A stretch of 64,000 bases of DNA from Mesobacillus harenae. GTDB lineage: Bacteria > Bacillota > Bacilli > Bacillales > Cytobacillaceae. The stretch covers positions 285,205 to 349,204 of the forward strand of contig NZ_JABUNR010000003.1 of the NCBI RefSeq assembly GCF_013343715.1, in the 5' to 3' direction. Every line of letters begins with the position of its first letter. The stretch's first letter is position 1. A program made the position numbers and the translations under genes. The notes beneath the pieces are model-generated. The model was not told where the DNA came from, did not search any database, and worked only from the letters and a program-made list of their open reading frames with translations. This document shows positions 1 to 8,032 of this stretch, one piece after another.

Positions 1-27
1 AAAGGAATAGAAAGAGGTATACACAGT

Positions 28-732
28 ATGAAAGTTGCAATAATTGGTGCAATGGAAGAAGAAGTTACCCTGTTAAGAGAAAAGATCGAAAATCGCAGAC
101 AGGAAACAATCGCAGGATGCGAATATACGATAGGCCTGCTTGGAGAAACAGATGTCATTCTCCTGCGTTCTGGAATCGGAAAAGTAAACGCAGCAATGTC
201 TACTGCGATCCTGCTTGAAAGGTTTCAGCCTGATTATGTAATTAACACGGGATCAGCAGGCGGATTCAATCCAGCATTGAATGTTGGCGATGTTGTTATC
301 TCGTCGGAAGTTCGCCATCATGACGTTGACGTTACAGCCTTTGGATATGAATACGGGCAAGTCCCTCAGTTGCCCGCTGCATTTATTGCAAATCCTTTAT
401 TGATTGAAGCGGCAGAATCCTCTGCTCAAGACATAACAGATGTCCGGACCATAAAGGGCCTAATTGCTACCGGAGATTCTTTCATGAATGATCCTGGCCG
501 TGTAGAATATATCCGTGACAAATTTACGGATCTGCAGGCAGTTGAAATGGAGGCGGCTGCAGTTGCTCAAGTGGCATATCAGTTTAAGACACCTTTTGTC
601 ATTATACGATCTCTTTCGGATATTGCCGGCAAAGAATCAGATGTTTCTTTTGAACAATTTTTGGAAAAGGCAGCTGTTAACTCCGCAAACCTAGTGTTAA
701 AGATGGTGTCTTCTTTAGTAGATAATCAATAA
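28..732 (+). CDS. mtnN: 5'-methylthioadenosine/S-adenosylhomocysteine nucleosidase
   Basis: Cytoplasmic enzyme that hydrolyses methylthioadenosine and S-adenosylhomocysteine to adenine plus methylthioribose or S-ribosylhomocysteine, feeding methionine salvage and the route from SAH back to cysteine. The 234-aa length is usual for the family. Visible are the N-terminal GAMEEEV motif with the expected active-site Glu12, the glycine-rich [10 protein letters not shown] segment, [10 protein letters not shown] near residue 173 that contacts the ribose, and RSLSDIAG with the catalytic Asp. It is the first complete gene in the window, preceded by a GAGG ribosome site; mccA and mccB follow closely, an arrangement known from B. 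subtilis where CymR controls the cluster. Any promoter lies outside the window. Confidence 0.97.
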   Translation: MKVAIIGAMEEEVTLLREKIENRRQETIAGCEYTIGLLGETDVILLRSGIGKVNAAMSTAILLERFQPDYVINTGSAGGFNPALNVGDVVISSEVRHHDVDVTAFGYEYGQVPQLPAAFIANPLLIEAAESSAQDITDVRTIKGLIATGDSFMNDPGRVEYIRDKFTDLQAVEMEAAAVAQVAYQFKTPFVIIRSLSDIAGKESDVSFEQFLEKAAVNSANLVLKMVSSLVDNQ

Positions 733-755
733 TTTCCCATAAGGGGGAAGAAATT

Positions 756-1679
756 TTGAATATATACAAAAGCGTCCATGACTTAATAGGAGAGACGCCG
801 ATAGTTGAATTAACCAAGTTTCCGATTCCTGATGGAGTCAGACTGTTCGCCAAGCTGGAGTTCATGAATCCAGGAGGCAGTGTTAAAGACCGTCTTGGCA
901 TGGAATTAATAAAGCAAGCCTTAGAAACTGGAGAATTGAAGCGTGGTGGAACCGTCATTGAACCTACGGCAGGCAATACGGGCATTGGGCTAGCTTTGGC
1001 AGCACTTCAGGCAGATGTAAAGGTAATTGTTTGTGTTCCTGAGAAATTCAGCATTGAAAAGCAGGATTTGATGAAAGCTCTTGGAGCAGAAATTGTCCAT
1101 ACACCCACAAGTGAAGGAATGAAGGGGGCCATACAAAGGGCAGAGGAGCTGCTTAAAGAGTATCCAGAGGCTTATTGTCCCCGGCAGTTTGGTAACCCGG
1201 CTAATCCTGACACATATTATAAAACGCTTGGTCCTGAAATCTGGAAACAGCTGGATGGGAATGTGAACATATTTGTAGCAGGAGCCGGTACAGGCGGAAC
1301 TTTTATGGGAACGGCCCGCTATTTAAAAGAAAAAAATGAAAAGATAAAGACCGTTATTGTTGAGCCAGAGGGCTCGATTTTAAATGGAGGAGAGGCCGGT
1401 CCGCACAAGACTGAAGGGATAGGCATGGAGTTTCTGCCTGATTACATGGACTCTGCCTATTTTGATGCGATTCATACAGTCTCTGATCAGGATGCTTTCG
1501 AACTGGTAAAAGTAGCGGCTGCCAGAGAAGGGCTGTTGATGGGCAGTTCATCAGGGGCTGCATTGCATGCTGCCTTGAAGGAAGCGGACGTGTCTCCTCC
1601 GGGTACGAACATCATTGTTATTTTTCCAGATGGAAGCGAACGATATCTCAGCAAGAAAATTTATGAGGGAGGTATTTAA
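756..1679 (+). CDS. mccA: O-acetylserine-dependent cystathionine beta-synthase
   Basis: PLP enzyme of the reverse transsulfuration route (homocysteine to cystathionine). It has the cysteine synthase/CBS fold: NPGGSVKDR with PLP-lysine Lys44, the substrate loop EPTAGNTGIG, and the phosphate-binding GTGGTFMGT segment. At 307 aa it lacks the heme and CBS regulatory domains of eukaryotic enzymes, as expected for MccA (YrhA). Start is TTG at 756 behind AAGGGGGAAG. It lies 23 nt after mtnN and ends directly before the ATG of mccB, so the three are surely co-transcribed. Sequence alone cannot fully exclude a CysK-type activity, but the pairing with mccB argues for MccA. Confidence 0.93.
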   Translation: MNIYKSVHDLIGETPIVELTKFPIPDGVRLFAKLEFMNPGGSVKDRLGMELIKQALETGELKRGGTVIEPTAGNTGIGLALAALQADVKVIVCVPEKFSIEKQDLMKALGAEIVHTPTSEGMKGAIQRAEELLKEYPEAYCPRQFGNPANPDTYYKTLGPEIWKQLDGNVNIFVAGAGTGGTFMGTARYLKEKNEKIKTVIVEPEGSILNGGEAGPHKTEGIGMEFLPDYMDSAYFDAIHTVSDQDAFELVKVAAAREGLLMGSSSGAALHAALKEADVSPPGTNIIVIFPDGSERYLSKKIYEGGI

Positions 1680-2816
<1,137 letters not shown>

Positions 2817-2825
2817 AAAAGTATC

Positions 2826-2855
2826 GAGGAGGGCAGATAAACTGCCTCCTTTTTT
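2826..2855 (+). terminator. Terminator after mccB
   Basis: GGAGGGCAG pairs with CTGCCTCC (one bulged G) across a 5-nt loop and is followed by six T residues. Confidence 0.85.
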
Positions 2856-2970
2856 AAATTCCATTGCTAGTAGTTCATTAACCAGCCTCCCAAAAATTAC
2901 ATTCGGCTTTACCATCTTTGTTGTGGTAAAGTAGTCTTGTAGTTTTTAAGAAAAGCGCAGGTGATAATTA

Positions 2971-3225
2971 ATGGAAGCGAAGCACACTTATGAAAAAATG
3001 ATAGACTTTAAAAATTATGCAACCGTATTATTAGCTGTGGCTGTATTTTTCTATATAGGTGTTATCATCCCGTCAACTTTCCAAGTGATGTCGGATGTCT
3101 ATATTTCTATAGGTGCATCAACTGTGTTTATTACTGGTTCAATCTATTTTTTCTTTCAATCTAAAGTTTTACGCAAAAAGCTCGCTGATATGGAAGACGG
3201 CGAAGAATACTTGATGAAAAAGTAA
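2971..3225 (+). CDS. yrhC: YrhC family small membrane protein
   Basis: 84-aa protein of unknown function that follows mccB in many Bacillaceae. It shows two hydrophobic segments, about residues 17-34 and 46-63, joined by a short loop, and a charged C-terminal tail rich in Lys, Asp and Glu, so it is a predicted two-helix membrane protein. A GCAGGTGAT ribosome site precedes the ATG. It is separated from mccB by a terminator and a small inverted repeat (2907-2914 with 2924-2931, CTTTACCA/TGGTAAAG), so it may have its own transcript. Identification rests on position and size. Confidence 0.82.
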   Translation: MEAKHTYEKMIDFKNYATVLLAVAVFFYIGVIIPSTFQVMSDVYISIGASTVFITGSIYFFFQSKVLRKKLADMEDGEEYLMKK

Positions 3226-3251
3226 ACGTCCATTACCAGGGCGTTTTTTTT
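3225..3251 (+). terminator. Terminator after yrhC
   Basis: AACGTCC pairs with GGGCGTT (one G-T wobble) and leads directly into a run of at least eight T residues. Confidence 0.8.
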
Positions 3252-3392
3252 TATATAGTTTTCACGATGGAATGTGAATGCATGTTCGAAAAGTGAATTT
3301 CATAGCTAGTTAAAAAAATTGTGCAAGTTAACCGTGGAGTATTAACTGAAAATTACAAATGTATATCCAGCAGAAAAAAATGGTAAAAATCA

Positions 3393-3421
3393 TTTACAAA
3401 ATTGGAAAAAGTGGATATAAT
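3393..3421 (+). promoter_or_regulatory. Strong sigma-A promoter for the short-peptide cluster
   Basis: TTTACA (3393-3398), exactly 17 nt, then TATAAT (3416-3421). This is near the consensus for the housekeeping sigma factor. It sits 40 nt before the 27-aa ORF, which itself has an optimal AAGGAGG site. Confidence 0.75.
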
Positions 3422-3461
3422 TACCACTGTAAGATAATTTGGAAAAAGGAGGTCGAATGAT

Positions 3462-3545
3462 ATGATCACAAACACATTTGGAATTGCAATCGAAATTAAA
3501 TATAACAAATGTACGTATTCGACCGATAAGGACTGGATTATTTAG
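3462..3545 (+). CDS. 27-aa peptide of unknown function
   Basis: ATG to TAG encodes 27 residues with a hydrophobic start (GIAIEI) and a polar second half ending in DKDWII. No family is recognised. Support for expression is the promoter at 3393-3421 and an AAGGAGG ribosome site (3446-3452) nine nt before the ATG. Two hairpins with identical stem arms follow, then the YrzI-family gene. It could be a free peptide or a translated leader whose ribosome transit affects the hairpins; the sequence does not decide. It has a single cysteine and no signal peptide. Confidence 0.45.
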   Translation: MITNTFGIAIEIKYNKCTYSTDKDWII

Positions 3546-3566
3546 ACATTCTAAATTATATTATCC

Positions 3567-3600
3567 ATGCCGCAGGAAGAATCGTCTCCTGCGGCATTTT
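3567..3600 (+). terminator. Terminator hairpin 1 (GCCGCAGGA stem)
   Basis: Arms 3569-3577 and 3587-3595 (GCCGCAGGA/TCCTGCGGC) around a 9-nt loop, followed by A and five T residues. The stem sequence is the same as that of the next hairpin. Confidence 0.8.
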
Positions 3601-3614
3601 TATGCCTATTTTTA

Positions 3615-3640
3615 GCCGCAGGAATTCCTGCGGCTTTTTT
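3615..3640 (+). terminator. Terminator hairpin 2 (same stem as hairpin 1)
   Basis: A perfect 20-nt palindrome at 3615-3634 with the same arms as hairpin 1, followed by six T residues. It lies 29 nt before the start of the YrzI-family gene, so that gene needs readthrough or its own promoter. Confidence 0.8.
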
Positions 3641-3668
3641 GTGGGTAAATTGAAGGAGGTGAAATGGG

Positions 3669-3809
3669 ATGACTTTAAATATATTATTTTTTACAGTAAC
3701 AATTAAGAAACGTAAAATGTCAGCAGAAGAAGCTGTGCATGAGCAAATGGTAAACGAAATACACGAAAAGAATAAGGATCGTCAGTTTTCTTTATATCGT
3801 CCGTTTTAA
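3669..3809 (+). CDS. yrzI: YrzI family small protein
   Basis: 46-aa protein beginning MTLNILFFTVTIKKRKMS, which I recognise as the YrzI family found near sigK and yrhC in bacilli; its function is unknown. The first 12 residues are hydrophobic and the rest is strongly charged, so peripheral membrane association is possible. A GAAGGAGGTGAAA ribosome site precedes the ATG and is close to ideal. A double terminator lies just upstream and two still shorter ORFs follow, the second clearly resembling this one. Confidence 0.75.
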   Translation: MTLNILFFTVTIKKRKMSAEEAVHEQMVNEIHEKNKDRQFSLYRPF

Positions 3810-3850
3810 TCTGTGAAAGCAAAAAATACTTATGAAAGGTGGTTGGAACA

Positions 3851-3910
3851 ATGATTGTTTTAATGCTTACACGACAAGCTTGCTTATGGGTGGAGAAGGA
3901 TACCACCTAG
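3851..3910 (+). CDS. Possible 19-aa peptide
   Basis: Short ORF starting MIVLMLTRQA and ending at TAG 3908-3910, preceded by GAAAGGTGG. It shares only a VLMLT-like stretch with the YrzI-type neighbours. It could be a decayed paralogue or a chance frame. It is listed because it sits between two better supported members, with a GGAGG site for the next ORF just after its stop. Confidence 0.25.
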   Translation: MIVLMLTRQACLWVEKDTT

Positions 3911-3921
3911 GAGGAAATAGA

Positions 3922-3993
3922 ATGTCACTTCATGTCTTACTGCTCACGGTTATTTTTAAAACGAAAGCCAGAAGTTCAGATCATAACCGTTAA
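3922..3993 (+). CDS. 23-aa YrzI-like peptide
   Basis: ATG to TAA encodes 23 residues beginning MSLHVLLLTVIFKTKARS. This matches the pattern of the upstream YrzI protein (MTLNILFFTVTIKKRK): M-[ST]-L-x-[IV]-L-x-x-T-V followed by a basic stretch. A GGAGGAAATAGA site lies at the right distance. It looks like a tandem, shortened paralogue of the 3669 gene. No function is known. Confidence 0.45.
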   Translation: MSLHVLLLTVIFKTKARSSDHNR

Positions 3994-4079
3994 CACAATG
4001 TTCACATCCTTAATCATATTTACTTTGTAATTGTGATAAATTTAAATCAAATATTGCCTTTTAAAAGGGGTGTGAAATC

Positions 4080-4160
4080 ATGTTTGCGATTGTAATGGGA
4101 TTCGTGGTTTGTGGAGCGATTGGCTGTATTATTGCTGCTGAAGTCAGTGTGGAAAATTAA
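4080..4160 (+). CDS. 26-aa hydrophobic peptide
   Basis: ATG to TAA with an AAAAGGGGTGTGAAATC leader. The product is almost entirely one transmembrane-length hydrophobic helix (residues 1-20, with two Cys and several Gly) ending in a short acidic tail, EVSVEN. Size and layout resemble small single-pass membrane peptides, including type I toxins, but no antisense RNA is evident. A bidirectional hairpin follows within 12 nt. Family not recognised. Confidence 0.5.
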   Translation: MFAIVMGFVVCGAIGCIIAAEVSVEN

Positions 4161-4171
4161 ATTAAAACAAA

Positions 4172-4215
4172 AAGAGCATGGGCCATTGTTTGTTGGGTCC
4201 CATGCTCTTATTTTG
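4172..4215 (+). terminator. Bidirectional terminator
   Basis: AAGAGCATGGG (4172-4182) pairs perfectly with CCCATGCTCTT (4199-4209). A T-rich tract follows on the plus strand and an A-rich tract precedes it, so it can serve both the 26-aa ORF and the convergent 55-aa ORF. Confidence 0.8.
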
Positions 4216-4261
4216 TTATACACTATCGGGTCAACTGCGATCTTCAGCAGTAAAGCTAAGC

Positions 4262-4429
4262 TTATCTGCGTCTGTTTTTAGGCCGGAACCACAACAAGGT
4301 AATTAGTGCAGCAACAGCTAGAAACAAACCGAAACTTTTTAGAGAGAATCCTTCAAAAATTGTTTCGGCAAGCAGGTTCAAGAAAACAATGAGAAAAATC
4401 AAGCCTAATATTATCTTTTCATAATCCAT
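4262..4429 (-). CDS. 55-aa small membrane protein, unknown
   Basis: Minus-strand frame from ATG at 4429 to TAA at 4262. The product starts MDYEKIILGLIF and has two predicted transmembrane segments (about residues 5-20 and 32-48) followed by a basic RPKNRRR tail, which by the positive-inside rule places the C-terminus in the cytoplasm. A GGGG stretch lies about 9 nt before the ATG, a modest ribosome site. It converges on the 26-aa ORF. Family not recognised; amphipathic composition and the clear topology support a real gene. Confidence 0.55.
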   Translation of the reverse strand: MDYEKIILGLIFLIVFLNLLAETIFEGFSLKSFGLFLAVAALITLLWFRPKNRRR

Positions 4430-4642
4430 AAAAACAACCCCATAGAATTCATATGGCTATTATTCTACCCGATGTCATTTTAGCTGTCCATAGCTTCTAA
4501 ATGAAAAGAGGCCATTAATGGAACCCCTTGGAAACTGGAAATATTTTTCTAAATATAATTAGATCAGGACAGACACGAACATCGTTTTCTGCTCATAGGA
4601 ATTAATAATAGGCAATAGTCCTAATAAGCGGGGGTGTTAATC

Positions 4643-5362
4643 ATGTCTGGAATTCTTACGGCACTCGGTTACTTAGTAAAAGAGATTATTTTTCTTGTCT
4701 CTTATGTGAAGAACAATGCCTTCCCTCAGCCATTATCAGCTGCTGACGAAAGGAAATATCTCCGTTTAATGGCTGAAGGTGATGGCCATGCACGTAACAT
4801 GCTGATAGAGCATAATCTTCGCCTTGTCGCCCATATAGTTAAAAAGTTTGAAAATACGGGTGAGGATTCAGAAGATTTAATCTCTATTGGGACGATTGGT
4901 TTAATTAAAGCCATTGAAAGCTATTCGGAGGGTAAGGGCACCAAGCTGGCGACCTATGCGGCAAGATGCATTGAGAACGAGATTCTTATGCATTTAAGAG
5001 CTCTCAAGAAAACAAAGAAGGATGTTTCTCTTCATGACCCAATTGGACAGGACAAAGAAGGGAATGAAATATCGTTAATTGATGTTTTGAAGTCGGAGTC
5101 TGAAGATGTTATTGATACGATCCAGTTAAGTATGGAGCTGGAAAAAATAAAAGAATATATTGATGTTTTAGACAAAAGGGAAAAAGAAGTAATTATCGGC
5201 CGATTTGGACTCGACCTTCAGAAAGAAAAAACACAGCGTGAGATTGCTAAAGAATTAGGTATATCCAGAAGTTATGTTTCACGAATAGAAAAACGTGCCT
5301 TAATGAAAATGTTCCATGAGTTTTATAGGGCGGAAAAAGAAAAAAAGAAAAAACAAAACTAA
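4643..5362 (+). CDS. sigK: RNA polymerase sporulation sigma factor SigK (pro-sigma-K)
   Basis: Late mother-cell sigma factor that directs coat and cortex-lysis gene transcription. The roughly 20-residue hydrophobic pro-sequence ([18 protein letters not shown], then [10 protein letters not shown]) is the part removed by SpoIVFB in B. subtilis. Region 2 shows [18 protein letters not shown], and region 4.2 shows [19 protein letters not shown] chose ATG 4643 (239 aa) over the in-frame GTG 4634 because GGGGGTG at 4630-4636 is spaced correctly for it and it matches the usual pro-sequence length. The reading frame is continuous: no skin-type intervening element splits it, so no site-specific excision is needed. 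Confidence 0.97.
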   Translation: MSGILTALGYLVKEIIFLVSYVKNNAFPQPLSAADERKYLRLMAEGDGHARNMLIEHNLRLVAHIVKKFENTGEDSEDLISIGTIGLIKAIESYSEGKGTKLATYAARCIENEILMHLRALKKTKKDVSLHDPIGQDKEGNEISLIDVLKSESEDVIDTIQLSMELEKIKEYIDVLDKREKEVIIGRFGLDLQKEKTQREIAKELGISRSYVSRIEKRALMKMFHEFYRAEKEKKKKQN

Positions 5363-5390
5363 GGAAAGACAGTTTACGCTTTCCGTTTTT
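5363..5390 (+). terminator. Terminator after sigK
   Basis: GGAAAG pairs with CTTTCC across a 10-nt loop, followed by G and five T residues, directly after the stop codon. Confidence 0.65.
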
Positions 5391-5497
5391 AATTAAGATT
5401 TAGAAGCAACTTGTTTCCATTCTTTATAAGCCATGCACCCGTGGAGAGTCCGAGGAATAAAGTAAAATTGTGTTAAAACAACCACGGAGGTATGGAG

Positions 5498-5971
5498 ATG
5501 GCAAATAAAAAGACTTTAGCGTGGCACGAAACCTTAGAACTTCATGAGTTAGTTGCGTTTCAATCATTTGTATTAATGAAGCTGAAAAAAAGCCTTGGTG
5601 AAATTCAAGACCCTGATCTTCACTCATTATATACGTTTTCCATTCAAGCGTTGGAAAATAACTTACGAGAATTGCTCAAGTTTTACCCTGCAGCACCAGG
5701 TTTCGATGGCGGACAGCGAGCAGATACAGCATTTTTCGCAGGGGACCTACTGGCAGTGGCTAAGACTGCAGTAAGGAATTATGCAATTGCTATTACAGAA
5801 ACAGCAACCCCTGCACTTAGAGCGGTTCTGAAAAAGCAGCTGAACTCAGCAGTAGACTGGCATGCTAGAGTATATACTTTCATGTATAACAGGGGATTGT
5901 ATCCGTCTTATGATATAAATCAGCTATTGATGAATGATTTAAAAATTGCTCAAAAGGCATTAAAAGGTTAA
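5498..5971 (+). CDS. CotF-type spore coat protein
   Basis: 157-aa protein with a Coat_F-like C-terminal half: a helical segment [17 protein letters not shown] followed by [16 protein letters not shown], the 'W/Y-P' ending typical of CotF-domain proteins. The N-terminal half ([15 protein letters not shown]) is also predicted helical. Such proteins are deposited in the spore coat under late mother-cell control, which fits its place directly after sigK. ATG 5498 was chosen over ATG 5492 because GGAGG at 5486-5490 is one nt from the latter and seven from the former. The exact coat function is inferred from family resemblance. Confidence 0.75.
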   Translation: MANKKTLAWHETLELHELVAFQSFVLMKLKKSLGEIQDPDLHSLYTFSIQALENNLRELLKFYPAAPGFDGGQRADTAFFAGDLLAVAKTAVRNYAIAITETATPALRAVLKKQLNSAVDWHARVYTFMYNRGLYPSYDINQLLMNDLKIAQKALKG

Positions 5972-5979
5972 CAAAAAAG

Positions 5980-6013
5980 CTGTACTTCCCGAGTTACAAG
6001 GGAAGTACAGTTT
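5980..6013 (+). terminator. Terminator after the CotF-type gene
   Basis: CTGTACTTCCC (5980-5990) pairs perfectly with GGGAAGTACAG (6000-6010), with a T-rich tail. Confidence 0.8.
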
Positions 6014-6143
6014 AAATTATCATAACAGGAAGCCTGCTGACACAGACAACTGAGCTGTAATCAAAACAGAATGCAGCTAAAAGCCCAGACACTGAAGGGC
6101 TAATTTACATAAAATATAAAAAAGGAGCGAAGGAGGTAGAGAT

Positions 6144-6299
6144 ATGTCTTACGGATATTATTATCCGTATACATGGCCTGCAGCCTACCCAGCACCAGCA
6201 CCAGTTCCGGCAAGCAGCGGGCCATGGTACGCTTTATTTATTGTCCTGCTTATCATAGTATTGATTTTTGGAGGCTGGTGGTATTTTAGATCCTACTGA
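6144..6299 (+). CDS. 51-aa small membrane peptide, YjcZ-like
   Basis: ATG to TGA behind a strong GGAGCGAAGGAGGTAGAG leader. Residues 1-25 are rich in Tyr, Pro and Ala (SYGYYYPYTWPAAYP, then an Ala-Pro run). Residues 28-46 form one hydrophobic helix (YALFIVLLIIVLIFGG) ending WWYFRSY. The helix resembles the YjcZ/SscA class of tiny sporulation membrane peptides, but the long Pro/Tyr head is not typical of them. It lies between a coat gene and a terminator. The link to sporulation is an inference from composition and context. Confidence 0.6.
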   Translation: MSYGYYYPYTWPAAYPAPAPVPASSGPWYALFIVLLIIVLIFGGWWYFRSY

Positions 6300-6302
6300 A
6301 TG

Positions 6303-6330
6303 GGCTTGTGCTTAAAGCATAGGCCTTTTT
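6303..6330 (+). terminator. Terminator after the 51-aa gene
   Basis: GGCTTGTGC pairs with GCATAGGCC through two G-T wobbles, with a 5-nt loop and five T residues. Confidence 0.65.
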
Positions 6331-6888
6331 AGTTTTGTTGACCAAAATAGAGATGGTTATATGGAAATATCAAGAATTGAGAAGATGTATCTTTATCTGA
6401 TGGTCAAGCTACAAACCGCTTTTTTAATTACATACCGCCTTGAAAGGAAATATTGGTAAATCAACCGGAATCTTTGATAAATACTCACAGGAACCCTGAG
6501 GTATATTCTTGAGGAATAAGACCATCTTCTGGCGGCAAAGCTTCTTTTAGTTGATTATTTCTAAAAAATTGTTGTTTTTGTATGAGTGGTGACAACACTG
6601 TCCTTCCCGCGAAAAGCCAGCATATGGAAGCGGAAACCCATGACTGTTTGTTATCTTTAGCGTTAACCCTATGTGAAAAAATAATATTGCCTACTTTGAA
6701 ATTTTTTTCTTTTGAGGGAGATAAAGAATTCTAATAGTACATTACAGACTAGGAATGTTATAATATCACTCGTGGAATCTATTATGGCCTGATTACGAGG
6801 CTTATGATTAAAAAAAGCATAATGAATCATTTTACTGGAGAATAGACTCTTTGTCTTTGGCACAATGTTATATTACGGAGGGAAGTCC
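6331..6888. other. Intergenic stretch without a confident gene
   Basis: About 560 nt between the 51-aa gene and psd. It is AT-rich, with no RNA gene recognised. The only notable content is a minus-strand frame open from 6730 to 6485 with no start codon (see findings) and the psd promoter near 6756-6764. Confidence 0.5.
6756..6764 (+). promoter_or_regulatory. Extended -10 promoter before psd
   Basis: TGTTATAAT is a consensus extended -10 (TG-n-TATAAT). The matching -35 position (AGTACA) is poor, as is common for this class. It lies about 125 nt before the psd start. Confidence 0.5.
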
Positions 6889-7680
6889 TTGATTCAACGC
6901 ATAGTTTATCGAACTCTAATCGAACTGACAAATGGGAAATGGTCTTCTGTATTGTTGCAAAGGTTTGCAACTTCTAAATACAGCAGGTTGTTGGTCCCGT
7001 CCTTTGCGAAAATATATAAAATCAATCAGGCAGAAATGGAAAAACCTATTCAAGATTATCCAACCTTGCATGACTTTTTTATTAGAAAGCTGAAACCAGG
7101 CGTTCGCCCAGGGGATGACAAACAGGCAGAGACTGTCCTTAGTCCTGTTGATGCAGTCATCGAAGATATAGGCCAAATTGAGCCTGAATATAGAGTTACT
7201 GTAAAGGGAAAAGTTTATTCAATTGAAGAAATGCTTGGTGGAATTGAAGCGGCCGACAAGTACGATAAGGGGACCTATATGGTTTTGTATTTAAGCCCCA
7301 GCCATTATCATAGGATTCACAGTCCGGTCACAGGAAAGGTATTCTCCCAAAGGTCATTGGGAAGCAAATCTTACCCGGTAAACAAAATGGGCCTTAAGTA
7401 TGGAAACAGAACCTTAGCTAAGAATTTCCGAACCATAACTGAAGTCGAGCATGAATTTGGCAGGATGGCTATTGTGAAGGTTGGTGCAATGTTTGTAAAC
7501 TCAATTGAAACAACCCATGAAGGGGACCGCCTTGTAAAAGGGAGTGAAATGGCATATTTCACTTTTGGTTCTACTGTTGTTTTATTGTTTGAGAAGGATA
7601 CCTTTAGCTTAAAGCGCGGACTGGAAGTTCCAGTAGAAATAACTGTTGGAGACGTTCTGGGACATTTTTCGACTAAATAG
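6889..7680 (+). CDS. psd: Phosphatidylserine decarboxylase
   Basis: Membrane-associated pyruvoyl enzyme that decarboxylates phosphatidylserine to phosphatidylethanolamine. The FGST motif near the C-terminus (Gly227-Ser228) is the self-cleavage site that yields the alpha chain with the pyruvoyl group. The conserved YLSPSHYHRIHSP segment and SVETTHEGD-like region (here SIETTHEGD) are present. I chose TTG 6889 (263 aa) because GGAGGG at 6877-6882 is spaced for it; an upstream ATG at 6865 is in frame but has no ribosome site. It is a single-gene unit with its own promoter and terminator. Confidence 0.95.
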   Translation: MIQRIVYRTLIELTNGKWSSVLLQRFATSKYSRLLVPSFAKIYKINQAEMEKPIQDYPTLHDFFIRKLKPGVRPGDDKQAETVLSPVDAVIEDIGQIEPEYRVTVKGKVYSIEEMLGGIEAADKYDKGTYMVLYLSPSHYHRIHSPVTGKVFSQRSLGSKSYPVNKMGLKYGNRTLAKNFRTITEVEHEFGRMAIVKVGAMFVNSIETTHEGDRLVKGSEMAYFTFGSTVVLLFEKDTFSLKRGLEVPVEITVGDVLGHFSTK

Positions 7681-7690
7681 CAGATAGTGT

Positions 7691-7716
7691 AAGCGCAGGA
7701 AGAAGCCTGCGCTTTT
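7691..7716 (+). terminator. Terminator after psd
   Basis: AAGCGCAGG pairs perfectly with CCTGCGCTT across a 6-nt loop, then T residues. Confidence 0.8.
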
Positions 7717-7742
7717 CACTTTTCTCGGCGGAGGCATGGAAC

Positions 7743-7762
7743 AAAAAAAAGCCCAATGGGCT
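7743..7762 (-). terminator. Terminator after sda (minus strand)
   Basis: AGCCCAATGGGCT (7750-7762) is a short hairpin; the A tract at 7743-7750 gives a U tract in the minus-strand transcript. Confidence 0.7.
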
Positions 7763-7770
7763 ATGTTTTT

Positions 7771-7911
7771 TTAAGATGAAACTTTGATTTGCTGAGATAA
7801 TGACCGCCGGTGAATTTCAGTTTCAATTAAACGTATAAACTCTAAGCTAAGATTAAGTTCTCTTGCCTTATAGTACGATTCAATTAGCAGTTCATCCGAT
7901 AATTTACGCAT
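7771..7911 (-). CDS. sda: Sporulation histidine kinase inhibitor Sda
   Basis: 46-aa checkpoint protein beginning [20 protein letters not shown], a close match to B. subtilis Sda in length and sequence. It forms a helical hairpin that binds sensor kinases such as KinA and blocks the phosphorelay, holding back sporulation while replication is starting or DNA is damaged. A GGAGGTG site lies 11 nt before the ATG. The upstream region carries a promoter, a LexA-like box over the -35 and four DnaA boxes, matching the known regulatory logic. It is divergent from yqeG, as in B. subtilis. Confidence 0.95.
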   Translation of the reverse strand: MRKLSDELLIESYYKARELNLSLEFIRLIETEIHRRSLSQQIKVSS

Positions 7912-7995
7912 TCAGTCATGCACCTCCAATGTAAAATTAATCGTTCTAACCTTAATATCTATACATATACTGGTAAGTCATATTGTTGTACCCTT

Positions 7996-8024
7996 ACTTT
8001 AGCAGAATTACATGAAACGAACAA
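7996..8024 (-). promoter_or_regulatory. sda promoter (minus strand)
   Basis: On the minus strand TTGTTC (8019-8024), 17 nt, then TAAAGT (7996-8001). Spacing is ideal and it points at sda. The -35 is covered by the LexA-like box. Confidence 0.6.
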
Positions 8025-8031
8025 CCGTTCT
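8018..8031. promoter_or_regulatory. LexA-like (SOS) box over the sda -35
   Basis: CGAACAACCGTTCT has the core GAAC-N4-GTTC of the Bacillus LexA/DinR box, with one mismatch in the variable centre and one at the edge. It overlaps the -35 at 8019-8024, the position expected for a repressor site. Confidence 0.55.
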
Positions 8032-8032
8032 G

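Noticed and set aside
6669..6863. 64-codon minus-strand frame upstream of psd
   Set aside because: No ribosome site, low-complexity AT-rich composition, and it overlaps the extended -10 promoter of psd.
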